A stretch of 55,870 nucleotides of DNA from Rubrobacter sp. (GTDB lineage Bacteria > Actinomycetota > Rubrobacteria > Rubrobacterales > Rubrobacteraceae), in the NCBI GenBank assembly GCA_016781775.1, contig JADDPR010000068.1, positions 1-55,870 on the forward strand. The letters run 5' to 3'. The translations under genes were made by a program, and so were the position numbers. Positions 30,023 to 38,568 of this stretch are shown here, piece by piece; the stretch's first letter is position 1; each line of letters starts with the position of its first letter. Below the pieces are notes generated by a model, which did not search any database, was not told the origin of the DNA, and was given only the letters and a program-made list of their open reading frames with translations.

Positions 30023-31765
30023 GTGGAAGGACGGGGCGGGAAGACGGGGCTCGGTAGGACCGAGCGGTTGCTTCTAGCCCTGTACCTGTGGGCACTTCTG
30101 CTCCTCGGGATGTTGACGGTTGGGGAGCAGGGGATTACCTGGGACGAGCCGAACTACTTCGGCTCCTCGTATTCTTACCTGTCCTGGTTCGGGCACGTTC
30201 TGACGGAGCCGGCGGACTGGTGGAGGTCCATCGACCGCTTCTGGGAGCCGAGCCACGAGGCGCCGCCGTTCTTCAAGCTCTGGGCCGGGTTGTTCGCGGG
30301 GGGTGCGACGCTCCTCGTCGGTACGGAGGATCTGGGCGCGATCGGGGACGGCTATCGGATCGGCTCTTACGTCCTTTTCCTGCTCGCGACTTACGCGGCG
30401 TTTCGGTTTGTGCGTTGGGAGTTCGGGGCCGTAGCGGCGTGGGGGGCGGCCTTTGGCATGCCCCTGATCCCGGCGCTCTTCGGCTTCGCCCGTCTCGGGC
30501 AGCTCGACGGGGCCGTGGCCTCGATGTTCCTCCTCTCGGCGCTCGCGACGTTCCGGATGCTCACGCGTGGTGGGAGGGGGCGCGCCGTGTGGTCCGGCGT
30601 TCTGCTGGGGCTCGCGTTCGCCACCAAGGTCAACGTCTTCCCCCTCGTCCTGGCCGCCCTTTTGTGGGTTCTGGTCTACGAGCGTGGGGGAGACCTCCGG
30701 GTGGCCTTGCGGAGGCTCCTCGCCAGCTTCGGGATCGGTGCCCTGACCTTCTTTGCGATATGGCCGTGGCTGTGGCGGGAGCCCGTGGGGCGGCTGTGGG
30801 GGTATCTGACTTGGGCGGGCGGGCTGCAGGACGAGCGCTTTGCCTACTACCTCGGGGAGTGGTGGGCGGGGGCGCCGTTCCATTATCCGATCGTGGCGCT
30901 CCTAGTCTACGTGCCGATCGTGGTGGCGGTAGCGGGGGGCTGCGGGGTCTTCCGGATGCTCCGCGAGGCTTGGAGGCCCGCGGCCGGTTGGATCCTGCTG
31001 CACCTCGTGTTCGTCCTCGCCGTGGCGGGGTCCGGGCTCGTGCCGATCTACGGCGGGCCGCGCCAGTTTCTCACCGCCTTCCCGCTCTGGGCGGTCTGCG
31101 CCGGCGTAGGCCTCGGCTGGGTGGCCTCCCGGCTCCGACTGCGTCGACCGGCTGTGCCCGTCGCGCTCTACTGCGCCCTCGCTCTGCCCGGCATAGCGTG
31201 GACCGGAACGGAGAACTCACTCGAATATTACGGGGAGGCGGTAGGCCTGATCCCCGGCGCCCAGGTTCTGGGCTTCGAGACGACGTACCTGGCGGACACT
31301 TACAAACCCGCCGTCGCTTACCTGAATGAGGAGGCCGGTGAAGGGGCGACGGTCTACGTTCAGGCGGGTACCTTCGCCGTTCTGGAGGCGTACCGCAGGA
31401 CGGGCGAGCTGCGCGAGGACCTTCGGCCGGCGTACCTTGCACCGATAGCGCCCGAGAAGTACACGGTCGACGACGAGCCTAGAGGCGGCTCCTTCTTCCT
31501 CTTCCTGCCCCGTCAATCCATATACACGAACGGGATGCTGGAGCTGGAAAAGAAGCCGCCCCTCTACGCCTATGAGAGGGGTGGGGTGCCGCTCGTGAAG
31601 GTCTACTCCGGCGAGGCGGTGGGGGAGACGCTCGGGGTTCGGGGCGCTCCGGAGCCGCGGGAAGTCGGGCTAGGGAACGCGCTCGTCGCCGGCGGGCTCT
31701 TCCTGATCGTGCTCCACCGTCTCTTCAGGGCGCAGAAGCAGCAGGGCGAAGAGGGGGAGGAGTAG
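30023..31765 (+). CDS. GT-C family membrane glycosyltransferase (PMT/ArnT-like)
   Basis: 580 residues with about 10-11 predicted membrane helices in the first 390 residues and a soluble C-terminal domain (about 395-545), then a last helix. The first extracytoplasmic loop has EQGITWDEPNYF; the Asp-Glu pair in this position is the metal/catalytic signature of GT-C enzymes that use polyprenyl-phosphate sugars (GT39/GT83 type). YGGPRQFLTAFPLWAVC is typical of a later helix region. Target unknown; likely a cell-wall glycan or protein. GTG 30023 lacks a Shine-Dalgarno sequence and is probably leaderless. Its 3' end overlaps the convergent neighbour by 96 bp. Confidence 0.85.
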   Translation: MEGRGGKTGLGRTERLLLALYLWALLLLGMLTVGEQGITWDEPNYFGSSYSYLSWFGHVLTEPADWWRSIDRFWEPSHEAPPFFKLWAGLFAGGATLLVGTEDLGAIGDGYRIGSYVLFLLATYAAFRFVRWEFGAVAAWGAAFGMPLIPALFGFARLGQLDGAVASMFLLSALATFRMLTRGGRGRAVWSGVLLGLAFATKVNVFPLVLAALLWVLVYERGGDLRVALRRLLASFGIGALTFFAIWPWLWREPVGRLWGYLTWAGGLQDERFAYYLGEWWAGAPFHYPIVALLVYVPIVVAVAGGCGVFRMLREAWRPAAGWILLHLVFVLAVAGSGLVPIYGGPRQFLTAFPLWAVCAGVGLGWVASRLRLRRPAVPVALYCALALPGIAWTGTENSLEYYGEAVGLIPGAQVLGFETTYLADTYKPAVAYLNEEAGEGATVYVQAGTFAVLEAYRRTGELREDLRPAYLAPIAPEKYTVDDEPRGGSFFLFLPRQSIYTNGMLELEKKPPLYAYERGGVPLVKVYSGEAVGETLGVRGAPEPREVGLGNALVAGGLFLIVLHRLFRAQKQQGEEGEE

Positions 31766-32893
31766 CGCGTTTCGCGCCGAGAGCATGGCGGTGAAGTACG
31801 GCAGGTTCTCGGAGATCGCCCAGTACTGCTCGTTGATGGCGGTGGTCAGGCCTATCGCCGCGAGGTACAGCGCCCAGACCGCACGCCCGTGCCTCAGCCC
31901 ACCCAATGCCGTGACGAGCGCGAGGAGGGGGAGCGGCCAGAGCAGGAAGTGCGGGCTCAAGACCTTGCCGAAGACGGCGAAAGCGAACGTCGCCACCGCG
32001 GCCGCCCGCAGGGCCCCGGTCCTCGGGGCCCGCCGCGAGCCCCGGTAAGGGACCAGCAGGGCAACGCCGACCGCGAGGAGTTGCAGGGCGCCGAAGAGGC
32101 CGACCAGGACCTCGCCGAGCGGTCCGATCACGTTGAAGCTCCCGTAGGAGCGGACCACCTCCGCCCCCGGCAGCAGGAGCAGGACGTTCGCGGGGAGGCT
32201 CTCGATCATGGCGGGCCGGTCCGCGTGGTAGCCGAGAAACGAGAAAGTATCCGGGCCGAACGCCAGAACGCCCCAGAGCACCCCGGCCGCGAAGACGACC
32301 GCCGCGACCGCCCACCGCTTCAGCGTCTCCAGAAGGCCGCTACCGAAGGCCAGGGCCGGCGCCGCGACCATCGGGTAGAGCTTCAGGGCACCGCCGATAC
32401 CCCACATAACCGCCGCCCACGTTCCGCGTCCGCGCAGGAGAAGGTAGGCCCCAACGGTTGCGGCGGCGACGGGGGCGAGGTCGTGGCGTATGAAGGGGAG
32501 GCGCCAGAAGAGGAGGAAGCCGACGCCGTAAAGAACTACCGCCCTGCGGTCCACGCGGGAGAGGACGTACAGGATGGTCCAGTCCAGGAGGAGCATCTCG
32601 ACCCCGAAAGCGGTCGCGTAGGCCTTCGCGCCGGTGCTCGCGAGGCCGGGCAGGAGGAGGACGGGGAGGCTCAGGGGCGGGTATTCGTAGGGGAAGCCGG
32701 AGTAGGGCGTCTCCCCGACGAAGATGCGCTGTGCGTAGGCTCGGAAGATCTCGAGCTGAAACGCGGGTTCGCGGGCATCACTAGAATACAGGTAGAGCGT
32801 GACGGCGAGGAGCACGAGGGCATGGCCCAGGGCGAACAGGACGAAGAGGGGGTCCGGGTGGCGGTCTCCGCGTTCTTCGCGCACGACGCGCAT
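31670..32893 (-). CDS. GT87/DUF2029-type polyprenyl-phosphate mannosyltransferase-like protein
   Basis: 407 residues from ATG 32893 (GAAGGG about 11 nt upstream); the frame is open further upstream to 33034 but that part overlaps the divergent sigma-factor gene. About 10 predicted membrane helices. The segment GETPYSGFPYEYPPLSLPVL in the first loop and GYHADRPAMIESLPANVLLL are hallmarks of DUF2029/GT87 enzymes such as the actinobacterial alpha-mannosyltransferases that extend lipid-linked glycans. The C-terminal 32 codons lie antisense to the end of the 30023-31765 glycosyltransferase. The pairing suggests a shared role in envelope glycosylation. Confidence 0.85.
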   Translation of the reverse strand: MRVVREERGDRHPDPLFVLFALGHALVLLAVTLYLYSSDAREPAFQLEIFRAYAQRIFVGETPYSGFPYEYPPLSLPVLLLPGLASTGAKAYATAFGVEMLLLDWTILYVLSRVDRRAVVLYGVGFLLFWRLPFIRHDLAPVAAATVGAYLLLRGRGTWAAVMWGIGGALKLYPMVAAPALAFGSGLLETLKRWAVAAVVFAAGVLWGVLAFGPDTFSFLGYHADRPAMIESLPANVLLLLPGAEVVRSYGSFNVIGPLGEVLVGLFGALQLLAVGVALLVPYRGSRRAPRTGALRAAAVATFAFAVFGKVLSPHFLLWPLPLLALVTALGGLRHGRAVWALYLAAIGLTTAINEQYWAISENLPYFTAMLSARNALLLPLFALLLLRPEETVEHDQEEPAGDERVP

Positions 32894-32909
32894 TTTCTCA
32901 GACCCTTCG

Positions 32910-32937
32910 AGAAACTTTATGGGCGGGGCAGCGTATA
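32910..32937 (+). promoter_or_regulatory. ECF-type promoter in front of its sigma factor gene
   Basis: AGAAAC (32910-32915), exactly 16 nt, then CGTATA (32932-32937). This matches the ECF consensus known for B. subtilis SigW (TGAAAC-N16-CGTA) at nearly every position. The predicted start is within a few bases of ATG 32949, so the message is leaderless or nearly so. Confidence 0.65.
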
Positions 32938-32948
32938 AACTTATCGAG

Positions 32949-33572
32949 ATGGAGCACACGGCCAACATGACGGTGGGGGGTTGGCGGGAGAGGGTCAAAC
33001 GCCTCTCCGTCGGCCGCGCGCGCCTCTCGGACAACGAGCTCGTGACGCGCTCCCTGAAGGGGGACGTCCGCTCGTACGAGGAGCTCGTCAGGCGCTACGA
33101 ACGCCTGGTCGGTCGCGTCATCTACCCCTACGCCGGCCGCGACGCCGCCGTCGAGGATCTGACTCAGGAGACGTTTCTCAGGGCCTACGACCGGTTGAGC
33201 ACCTTCAATCCCGAGTACCGTTTCAAGACCTGGCTTCTCGCCATCGCCAACAACCTCGGCATCGACACGCTCAGGCGCCGCAGGGACGTGGTCGAGTTTA
33301 ACCCCGACCTGCACGGTCGGGTCACGCGGGGCCCCGAGGCCGCCGCCGCGCAGGCCGAGCTCTCCAGGAGCGTGCAAGACGCCGTGATCTCGCTGCCCGA
33401 GGCTTACAGCGTCCCGCTGGTCCTGCGCTACGCAGAGGGACTCTCCTACGCGGAGATAGCGGAGATCGTCGGGATAAGCATCCCGGCCCTCAAGAGCCGC
33501 CTCTTCCGCGCCCGCAACATGCTGGCCGGCAGCCTCGAGGACGAGAGGCCCAAGGGTAACGCGGTCCGATGA
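32949..33572 (+). CDS. ECF-type RNA polymerase sigma factor
   Basis: 207 residues from ATG 32949 (ATG 32967 is an alternative). Region 2 (about 35-100) includes EELVRRYERLVGRVIYPY, the DLTQETFLRAYDRL core-binding/-10 recognition segment and the YRFKTWLLAIANNLGIDTLR helix. Region 4 (about 145-195) includes ISLPEAYSVPLVLRYAEGLS and the helix-turn-helix YAEIAEIVGISIPALKSRLF. No C-terminal extension. It overlaps the anti-sigma gene by 4 nt (ATGA). Likely regulates its own operon. Confidence 0.94.
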   Translation: MEHTANMTVGGWRERVKRLSVGRARLSDNELVTRSLKGDVRSYEELVRRYERLVGRVIYPYAGRDAAVEDLTQETFLRAYDRLSTFNPEYRFKTWLLAIANNLGIDTLRRRRDVVEFNPDLHGRVTRGPEAAAAQAELSRSVQDAVISLPEAYSVPLVLRYAEGLSYAEIAEIVGISIPALKSRLFRARNMLAGSLEDERPKGNAVR

Positions 33573-34090
33573 ACGAGCAAGGCCCGAACCCCAGTGCCTG
33601 CGACCACGAGCTGGTCTTCGAGCTCGCCGACGGGGGGCTCGAAGGGGAGACGGCCGCCTCCCTCCGCGGCCACCTGCAACGCTGCCCCGAGTGCCGCGAG
33701 CTCTACGAACGCGAGCTCGACCTGAACGCGTACCTCTCTTCCCTTACCTTCCCGGAGCCGCGCTCCTGTTCCGTCCACAGGGGGGTGGCGATGGCGTTGC
33801 CGACGCGTTCGTTGTCCGCGCGCCTGTTGTGGGCCGCGCTCGCCCTGACGCTCCTCGGCCTCGTGTTCGTCTACCTCGAGCTCAACGGGGCGCAACCCTT
33901 GATCTTCGCGGCCGGCGTCCTCGCCGCCGGATGGGGTCTGGTCCTCGGGTCGACCGACGTGGCGCACACGCTCCTCGCCGCCGCGGGCTCGACCATACTC
34001 CTCGTACTGGCCGTGGGCGCCCTCGTGGACCTGCTTATAGCGCTCGCGTTCGTCTCCGTGCACCGGAGGCGCCGGGCGCGAGAGGCATGA
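33569..34090 (+). CDS. zinc-binding anti-sigma factor with three to four membrane helices
   Basis: 173 residues. The N-terminal zinc anti-sigma (ZAS) motif is GHLQRCPECRELYE, H35-x3-C39-x2-C42. The rest holds helices at about 80-102, 107-122 and 130-160, more than the single helix of simple RsiW-type proteins, ending in a basic tail (VSVHRRRRAREA). Start and stop both overlap neighbours by ATGA, so the three genes are tightly coupled. It should hold the sigma factor at the membrane until a signal releases it. Confidence 0.9.
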   Translation: MNEQGPNPSACDHELVFELADGGLEGETAASLRGHLQRCPECRELYERELDLNAYLSSLTFPEPRSCSVHRGVAMALPTRSLSARLLWAALALTLLGLVFVYLELNGAQPLIFAAGVLAAGWGLVLGSTDVAHTLLAAAGSTILLVLAVGALVDLLIALAFVSVHRRRRAREA

Positions 34091-35082
34091 GGCCCGCCGG
34101 TACCGTACTGCTGCTCCCCGCGCTGCTCGTGGCGTACCTCGTCCATTCGGCGTCCCCGGCGCAGGCCCTGGCGCTCGAGAAGGAGATCTTCGGGGAGGTG
34201 GTCGTTGAGGAGGGGGAGGTCGTCGACGAGGTCTCGACGGCCTGGGGCGACGTCGTCGTGCACGGGCGCGTCACGGGGGACGTCCACTCGGGATTCGGAG
34301 ACGTGACCGCCGAGGGGCCCGTAGGGGGCGACGTCGAAGCCGGCTTCGGGGACGTCCGCGTGGACGGCCCGGTCGGCGGCGATGTGAAGGCCGGATTCGG
34401 GAGCGTGTTCCTGGAGCGCGGCGCCCGCATCGGGGGCGAGGTGGGCCTCGGGTACGGCGCGGTAAAGGAGCAGCACCCCGACGCCAGCGTGGGAGGAGAG
34501 GTGCGGACGGCCGACATGGCCGACGACGAGTCTTCCGAGTCCGGCGCTTCCCCCGGCGCCATCGCGAAGGGCGTCGCGACGCTCGGGTTCGCCGCGGCGG
34601 CGTTGCTGCTCGCCGTCGTCGCGCCCCGGCCGCTCAGGGCCTCCGCCCGGCGCCTCGAAGCGTCACCGGGCTGGGCCCTGGCCGTCGGCGTCGCCTCCGT
34701 ACCGGTGCTTATCGTCGGTTCGGTCTTGCTCGCCCTCAGCGGCGTGGGACTCCTGCTCCTCCCCCTCGTGTGGCCCGCGTACCTCGTGCTCGTGCTCTTC
34801 GGGGCGATCGTCTCCGCGTATTACCTGGGGAGCAGGGTCGTGCTCGCCACCGGACGCTACCGTGCCGGCGACACCCTGGCCGCCATCGTCGGTGCCCTGA
34901 TAATCTCGGCGCTCTCCCTGATCCCCATCCTCGGCGGCCTCCTGCTCGCCGGCCTCGTCCTGCTCGGCACCGGCGCGGCCCTCTCCGCCCTCGTCTCCCG
35001 GCGCCGTCCCCTGATATCCCCACGCCCGACCTACGCCTCTTACGAGGACTACTCCAAGGCTCACCGCGAAGAAAGCCCCTAG
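34087..35082 (+). CDS. secreted bactofilin-like beta-helix protein with C-terminal membrane helices
   Basis: 331 residues. Signal peptide (about 1-28, LLLPALLVAYLVHSASPAQA). Residues 35-140 are repeats of about 18 residues built on VxGDVxxGFGDVxxxG (three clear copies: GDVHSGFGDV, GDVEAGFGDV, GDVKAGFGSV), the pattern of polymer-forming bactofilin-like right-handed beta-helices. An acidic linker (DDESSESG) leads to four helices (about 160-315) with short loops and a cytosolic tail. Third gene of the sigma/anti-sigma operon. It may sense or shore up the envelope; the exact role is unknown. Confidence 0.85.
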   Translation: MRPAGTVLLLPALLVAYLVHSASPAQALALEKEIFGEVVVEEGEVVDEVSTAWGDVVVHGRVTGDVHSGFGDVTAEGPVGGDVEAGFGDVRVDGPVGGDVKAGFGSVFLERGARIGGEVGLGYGAVKEQHPDASVGGEVRTADMADDESSESGASPGAIAKGVATLGFAAAALLLAVVAPRPLRASARRLEASPGWALAVGVASVPVLIVGSVLLALSGVGLLLLPLVWPAYLVLVLFGAIVSAYYLGSRVVLATGRYRAGDTLAAIVGALIISALSLIPILGGLLLAGLVLLGTGAALSALVSRRRPLISPRPTYASYEDYSKAHREESP

Positions 35083-35083
35083 G

Positions 35084-35113
35084 CGCGCCGGCCGGGCGTG
35101 CCCGACCGGCGCG
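35084..35113 (+). terminator. long GC hairpin after the sigma operon
   Basis: 14-bp stem (35084-35097 with 35100-35113) with one C-A mismatch and a very short loop, starting directly after the stop codon. No U tract. Confidence 0.5.
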
Positions 35114-35123
35114 GTGCCCGCTG

Positions 35124-35153
35124 TTGCGTGGCAAATCGGGAGACCCCTATACT
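35124..35153 (+). promoter_or_regulatory. sigma-A promoter of the peptide transporter operon
   Basis: TTGCGT (35124-35129), 18-nt spacer, TATACT (35148-35153). The leader of about 125 nt carries a hairpin GGACCC/GGGTCC just before the ribosome-binding AAAGGA. Confidence 0.6.
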
Positions 35154-35286
35154 GCCCGTGGGTGGGTATGGCGGCCCTGCCGGCGGCAGCCGGAGTGGTG
35201 GTGATAGGGAGAGGTGGCAGGCCCGTACCCCGGGAATAAGGGAACGGACCCGTCTCTTTAGGGTCCCGTAGGGAAAGGACCTCGAT

Positions 35287-36888
35287 TTGGAGAGAGCGTG
35301 GACGTGTAGCCCGAGATTGCTGCTACCCGCGGCGATACTTACGACCCTGCTCCTGATGGCGGGTTGCGGCGGCGGTGGCGGCGGCCAGGGTAGCGGAGGA
35401 GGTGGCGGAGGCGGCGGGGCCGAGGGTAAGAACCTCGTCGTCGGCTACGATCAGGAGCCGGCGATCCTCAACAACTACGTCGTGGGCGGCGACCTCGTGG
35501 CGACCGTCGACACCACCGCCGGCATCCTCCAGGCACCCGTGGAGCCCAACCCCGACCTCGAGTTCTCCCCGGAGTTGGCCGAGGAGGTGCCGAAGGTGGT
35601 GAGCGAGGACCCGCTGGTGATCGAGTACAAGCTCAGGGAGGGCCTGAAGTGGTCCGACGGCAAGCCCCTGACGAGCGCCGACGCGAAGTTCACGTACGAG
35701 CAGATCATGAACCCCGACAACCAGATCATCACGCGCATCGGCTGGGAGAAGGTCGAGAAGTTCGAGACCCCCGACGAGCGGACGGTGAGGCTCAGCTTCT
35801 CCGAACCCTACGCGCCCTGGCGCGACATGCTGGTCGACGAGATCCTGCCGAAGCACGTCTACGAGGGGAAGGACTTCAACAAGGACCTGAACAACGAGGT
35901 CGTGGGGAGCGGGCCTTTCCAGCTCAAGGAGTGGAAGAAGGGCGAGAGCCTGACGTGGGAGCGTAACCCGAACTACTGGGGGAAGAAGCCCGCGCTCGAC
36001 ACCGTGACGTTCCGCTTTATTCCCGATACCAACTCGCTGACGGCGGCGTTGCAGTCCGGCGAGGTTGGCTTCATCACGCCGCCTCCCGATCTCGGCCTGA
36101 TCGAGAAGCTCGAAGGCATAGATGGTGTCAAGGTCGACACGAAGTTCGGCACCGAGTGGGAGCACATCGCCTTCAACACCGAGAAGGTGGACAACCTCAA
36201 GCTGAGGCAGGCCATCGCCTACGGCATCGACCGCAAGCAGATTATCGACGAGATCCTGCCGGGCCAGGCCCGCGAGTTGAACAGCGTCGTGGTCCCCGAG
36301 CAGGAGGAGTACTACACCCCGGCCTGGGAGGGCTACCAGTTCGACCAGGATAGGGCTCGCCAGCTTGTCGAGGAGGCGAAGGCCGAGGGCGCGCAGACCA
36401 CGATCGAGTTCTCCACGACCTCCGGCAACAAGCTGCGCGAGACGCTCCAGCAGATCGTCCAGAAGCAGCTCGGAGAGATCGGCATGACCGTCGAGATCAA
36501 CAACTCCGCCCCCGAGGTCTTCTTCGGCGAGCGCACGCCGGCCGGCGACTTCGAGATGGGCGACTGGGCGTGGTCGGCGAGCCCCGACCCCGAGCTCGCA
36601 ACGCTCTTCAGCGCGAACTCATTCCCGCCGGACGGCCAGAACTACTACCGCTACAAGAACGACGAGGTCACGAGGCTGCTCGAGCAGTCCGAGGAGACGG
36701 TCGACGTCACCGAGAGGGCGGAGCTCGTCAAGCAAGCTTCGCAGATCATGGCCGAAGATCTGCCGCTGATACCGCTCTACCAGCGTCCGAACATCTACGC
36801 CTTCTCCGAGAATCTCAAGGGCCCGCAGAACAACCCGACCGAGGCCGGGCCCTTCTGGAACGTGGAGGAGTGGTCGATAGGACAGTAG
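35287..36888 (+). CDS. peptide/nickel ABC transporter substrate-binding lipoprotein, copy 1
   Basis: 533 residues from TTG 35287 (AAAGGA 7 nt upstream). Lipoprotein signal with lipobox LMAGC, then a Gly-rich spacer. SBP_bac_5 (DppA/OppA) family: YKLREGLKWSDGKPLTSADA, the conserved VGSGPFQLKEWKKGESLTWE and RNPNYWG motifs, and IAYGIDRKQIIDE are present. First gene of the importer operon. It shares a 311-bp identical tract with copy 2 (35590-35900), while sequences outside that tract are clearly diverged, including the ligand-binding second lobe. The two copies may bind different peptides. Confidence 0.94.
   Translation: MERAWTCSPRLLLPAAILTTLLLMAGCGGGGGGQGSGGGGGGGGAEGKNLVVGYDQEPAILNNYVVGGDLVATVDTTAGILQAPVEPNPDLEFSPELAEEVPKVVSEDPLVIEYKLREGLKWSDGKPLTSADAKFTYEQIMNPDNQIITRIGWEKVEKFETPDERTVRLSFSEPYAPWRDMLVDEILPKHVYEGKDFNKDLNNEVVGSGPFQLKEWKKGESLTWERNPNYWGKKPALDTVTFRFIPDTNSLTAALQSGEVGFITPPPDLGLIEKLEGIDGVKVDTKFGTEWEHIAFNTEKVDNLKLRQAIAYGIDRKQIIDEILPGQARELNSVVVPEQEEYYTPAWEGYQFDQDRARQLVEEAKAEGAQTTIEFSTTSGNKLRETLQQIVQKQLGEIGMTVEINNSAPEVFFGERTPAGDFEMGDWAWSASPDPELATLFSANSFPPDGQNYYRYKNDEVTRLLEQSEETVDVTERAELVKQASQIMAEDLPLIPLYQRPNIYAFSENLKGPQNNPTEAGPFWNVEEWSIGQ
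35590..35900 (+). repeat. 311-bp identical tract, copy 1
   Basis: Every base equals 37257-37567 (offset 1667). It codes for about residues 102-204 of the binding protein. Mismatches begin immediately on both sides (G versus C before, CGT versus GAT after). Confidence 0.95.
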
Positions 36889-36901
36889 GCGAGACGATTA
36901 T

Positions 36902-36940
36902 GCGAGGCGGGGGGCGCGTGCCCCCCGCCTCGCGTTCTTT
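36902..36940 (+). terminator. strong hairpin between the two binding-protein genes
   Basis: Perfect 14-bp stem GCGAGGCGGGGGGC (36902-36915) / GCCCCCCGCCTCGC (36920-36933) with a 4-nt loop, then GTTCTTT. A partial terminator or mRNA-end stabiliser that would make copy 1 more abundant than the genes after it. Confidence 0.8.
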
Positions 36941-36968
36941 AGGATACAGCAGAAAGGACGCCCGGTAG

Positions 36969-38555
36969 ATGAAGAGAAAGATGCGTGGTTCACGGCTGAT
37001 CCTGGCGATCGCCGTCGTCCTACTGGCCGCGGCGGGCTGCGGTGGGGGCGGCGGTGGCGGGCAGGGTAGCGGAGGCGGCGGGCAGGGGGGCGGCAACAAC
37101 CTCGTGGTCGGTTACCAGGAGGAGCCGAAGATCCTCAACGGGTACATCGTCGGCGGCGACCTTCTGGCGACCGCGGACATGATCTCGGGGATACTGGAGT
37201 CTCCGCTTCAGATTCAGCCAGACCTCTCCTACGCCCCCGAGCTCACCGACGGGGACCCGAAGGTGGTGAGCGAGGACCCGCTGGTGATCGAGTACAAGCT
37301 CAGGGAGGGCCTGAAGTGGTCCGACGGCAAGCCCCTGACGAGCGCCGACGCGAAGTTCACGTACGAGCAGATCATGAACCCCGACAACCAGATCATCACG
37401 CGCATCGGCTGGGAGAAGGTCGAGAAGTTCGAGACCCCCGACGAGCGGACGGTGAGGCTCAGCTTCTCCGAACCCTACGCGCCCTGGCGCGACATGCTGG
37501 TCGACGAGATCCTGCCGAAGCACGTCTACGAGGGGAAGGACTTCAACAAGGACCTGAACAACGAGGTGATCGGCAGCGGTCCGTTCAAGCTGAGGGAGTG
37601 GAGGAAGGGCGAGAGCTTCGTCGTCGAGAGGAACGAGAACTACTGGGGCGAGAAGGCGCCGCTCGATTCCGTGACGTTCCGCTTCATCCCGGACTCGAAC
37701 TCGCTTATAACCGCGCTCACCTCCGGCGAGGTGGACTTTATCAACCCGCCGCCGGACATAGGTCTCCAGGAGCGCCTCGAAGGGATAGAGGGGGCGAAGG
37801 TCCTGAGCGAGGTCGGGACGCAGTGGGAGCACCTGGCGTTCAACACCGAGAAGGTGAACAACCTCAAGCTCAGGCAGGCCATCGCCTACGGCATCGACCG
37901 CGAGCAGATCGTGAACGAGGTCCTCAAGGGGCAGGTGGAGCCGCTGCAGAGCGTGCTGATGCCCGAGCAGGGCAAGTACTACGCCCCGGCCTGGGAGGAG
38001 TACACCTTCGATCAGGGGAAGGCGAGGCAGCTCGTCGAGGAGGCGAAGGCCGAGGGGGCCGCGACGAAGATCGTCTACACGACGACCACGGGCGATAAGC
38101 TCCGGGAGACCTTGCAGCAGGTCGTGCAGAAGCAGCTGGGGGACATCGGGTTGGAGGTCGAGATCCGCAACGCCTCCGCCGAGACCTTTTATGGCGAGTG
38201 GACGCCCGCCGGAGACTACGAGCTCGGCGAGTGGAACTGGTTCACGAGCCCCGATCCGCAGGTGACGACACTCTTCTCGGCGAACCAGATCCCGCCGAAG
38301 GGCCAGAACTACTACCGCTACGGGAACGAAGAGGTCGCCGAGCTTCTGGAGCGCTCGGACGTCACCGCGAACGAGGAGGAGCGGGCCGAGCTCCTGACGC
38401 GGGCGCAGGAGATTATGGCCGAGGACGTGCCGCTCATTCCCCTCTACCAGGTACCTTACGTCTACGCCCACGACGAGGCGATCTCCGGCCCGGAGGTCAA
38501 CCCGACGCTCGCCGGGGCGTTTTGGAACATCGGGAAGTGGTCGCTCCAGCGCTAG
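36969..38555 (+). CDS. peptide/nickel ABC transporter substrate-binding lipoprotein, copy 2
   Basis: 528 residues. Lipobox AAAGC after a Lys/Arg-rich start, then a Gly-rich spacer. Same SBP_bac_5 family and motifs as copy 1 (NEVIGSGPFKLREWRKGESF, NENYWGEKAPLDSVTF, IAYGIDREQIVNE). The ATG at 36969 has AAAGGA about 10 nt upstream. The 311-bp tract at 37257-37567 is identical to copy 1 even at silent positions, pointing to recent recombination between the genes. Followed by another GC hairpin and then the permease genes. Confidence 0.94.
   Translation: MKRKMRGSRLILAIAVVLLAAAGCGGGGGGGQGSGGGGQGGGNNLVVGYQEEPKILNGYIVGGDLLATADMISGILESPLQIQPDLSYAPELTDGDPKVVSEDPLVIEYKLREGLKWSDGKPLTSADAKFTYEQIMNPDNQIITRIGWEKVEKFETPDERTVRLSFSEPYAPWRDMLVDEILPKHVYEGKDFNKDLNNEVIGSGPFKLREWRKGESFVVERNENYWGEKAPLDSVTFRFIPDSNSLITALTSGEVDFINPPPDIGLQERLEGIEGAKVLSEVGTQWEHLAFNTEKVNNLKLRQAIAYGIDREQIVNEVLKGQVEPLQSVLMPEQGKYYAPAWEEYTFDQGKARQLVEEAKAEGAATKIVYTTTTGDKLRETLQQVVQKQLGDIGLEVEIRNASAETFYGEWTPAGDYELGEWNWFTSPDPQVTTLFSANQIPPKGQNYYRYGNEEVAELLERSDVTANEEERAELLTRAQEIMAEDVPLIPLYQVPYVYAHDEAISGPEVNPTLAGAFWNIGKWSLQR
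37257..37567 (+). repeat. 311-bp identical tract, copy 2
   Basis: Base-for-base copy of 35590-35900 within the tandem paralogue; see that entry. Confidence 0.95.
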
Positions 38556-38568
38556 CGGTCCAACGATC

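Noticed and set aside
35590-37567. Direct repeats as ends of a mobile element
   Set aside because: The 311-bp identical blocks lie at the same codon positions within two paralogous binding-protein genes, so recombination between the genes explains them.
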